Assembly: GCA_036501145.1 (NCBI GenBank)
Contig: DASYAV010000207.1
Location: 4,665-68,664, forward strand
Length of the DNA: 64,000 nt
Origin: PALSA-505 sp036501145
GTDB taxonomy: Bacteria; Actinomycetota; Actinomycetes; Streptosporangiales; Streptosporangiaceae
Direction: 5' to 3'
The position numbers and the translations under genes were made by a program. Shown here piece by piece: positions 63,719 through 64,000 of this stretch (position 1 is its first letter; each line of letters begins with the position of its first letter). The notes under the pieces are model-generated. The model did no database searches, had not been told where the DNA came from, and saw only the letters and a program-made list of their open reading frames with translations.

Positions 63719-64000
63719 TCAGCCGCCGGCAACCGAGAGGCCCGCGCTCTTCAGCTGGCTCACCGTCGCCTTCTGCGCGGTGGCCAGCGCACCGGTGAAC
63801 GTGCTCTTGCCCGCCGAGGCACTGGTGAATGCGCTGTTCAGCGTGTTGTAGGTGTCCGTGACGTTAGGTATCCAGCCCCACGACTCGTTGATGTGCTGGT
63901 CGGCCTGGGCGAACACGGTGTTGATGTTCTGGCCGTTGTAGAACTTGAATACCGCCGGGTCGTTGGTGATCGCCGGGATGCCGGACACGTCCGGCACGGC
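63719..64000 (-). CDS. Sugar ABC transporter substrate-binding protein (partial, C-terminus)
   Basis: The last 93 or so residues of an extracellular solute-binding protein (family 1) enter from the right edge: ITNDPAVFKFYNGQNINTVF, WGWIPNVTDTYNTLNSAF, and the end LKSAGLSVAGG. Its position directly before the two permeases and its family-1 C-terminal character identify it as the lipoprotein that delivers sugar to them. The lipobox and the rest lie outside the window. Confidence 0.82.
   Translation of the reverse strand, partial: AVPDVSGIPAITNDPAVFKFYNGQNINTVFAQADQHINESWGWIPNVTDTYNTLNSAFTSASAGKSTFTGALATAQKATVSQLKSAGLSVAGG

Overview
The window is about 64 kb of very GC-rich DNA from the chromosome of a filamentous, spore-forming type of actinobacterium. 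The main reasons are a bldD developmental regulator divergent from the pyrimidine operon (the arrangement known in Streptomyces), a PknG signalling cassette, a DUF574 methyltransferase, an ECF42-type sigma factor, an Rv2175c-like DNA-binding protein, a SAV_6107-type protein and frequent GTG starts with ATGA/GTGA overlaps. A class 1B dihydroorotate dehydrogenase (pyrK+pyrD), a short type-1 PyrF and no sIHF-gmk-rpoZ after pyrF argue against Streptomyces itself. I would place it loosely near the Streptosporangiales or a related group, but the sequence does not settle this.

1-16.6 kb: thiO-thiS-thiG behind a TPP riboswitch; a ferredoxin-reductase-like flavoprotein; an Rv2175c-like regulator; an anti-sigma-type ATPase; a YCII/ECF42 sigma pair; then a loose redox/detoxification patch (SDR, remnant alcohol dehydrogenase, nitronate monooxygenase, redoxin, cupin, luciferase-like monooxygenase, CMD-like protein) in which two neighbouring genes carry single-base frameshifts. 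Then come a SARP/BTAD regulator with a tautomerase-like partner, a VapBC-type toxin-antitoxin pair, a secreted spherulin-4 protein and thiE. 16.6-24 kb: a secreted S53 (sedolisin) protease with a structured leader, a polyprenyl synthase divergent from metF, a GNAT, a SAV_6107 protein and bldD.

24.5-34.6 kb: the pyrimidine operon pyrR-pyrB-pyrC-carA-carB-pyrK-pyrD-pyrF, mostly with overlapping stop/start codons and a PyrR-binding-loop-like leader. 34.6-41.1 kb: a DUF574 methyltransferase, two tandem TSUP (TauE/SafE-like) membrane permeases with related leaders, and a divergent TetR regulator with a DrrAB-like ABC exporter. 41.1-50.4 kb: a minus-strand signalling operon in the order PstS-like lipoprotein (frameshifted here), GlnX-like membrane sensor, coiled-coil protein, PknG kinase, PP2C phosphatase, VWA protein, FHA protein. 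50.5-53.1 kb: SDR plus PfkB sugar kinase and a PPOX-family protein. 53.3-58.1 kb: a CoxD-like MoxR ATPase, a CoxE-like VWA protein and a form-II CoxL-like molybdenum hydroxylase without its small and medium subunits. 58.1-64 kb: a minus-strand galactan-type utilisation operon (binding protein, two ABC permeases, GH42, GH30).

The two most interesting items are the paired TSUP leaders, which look like a duplicated structured RNA, and the PknG cassette, in which a PstS-type binding protein takes the place of mycobacterial GlnH. No tRNA, rRNA, CRISPR array or insertion sequence was seen.
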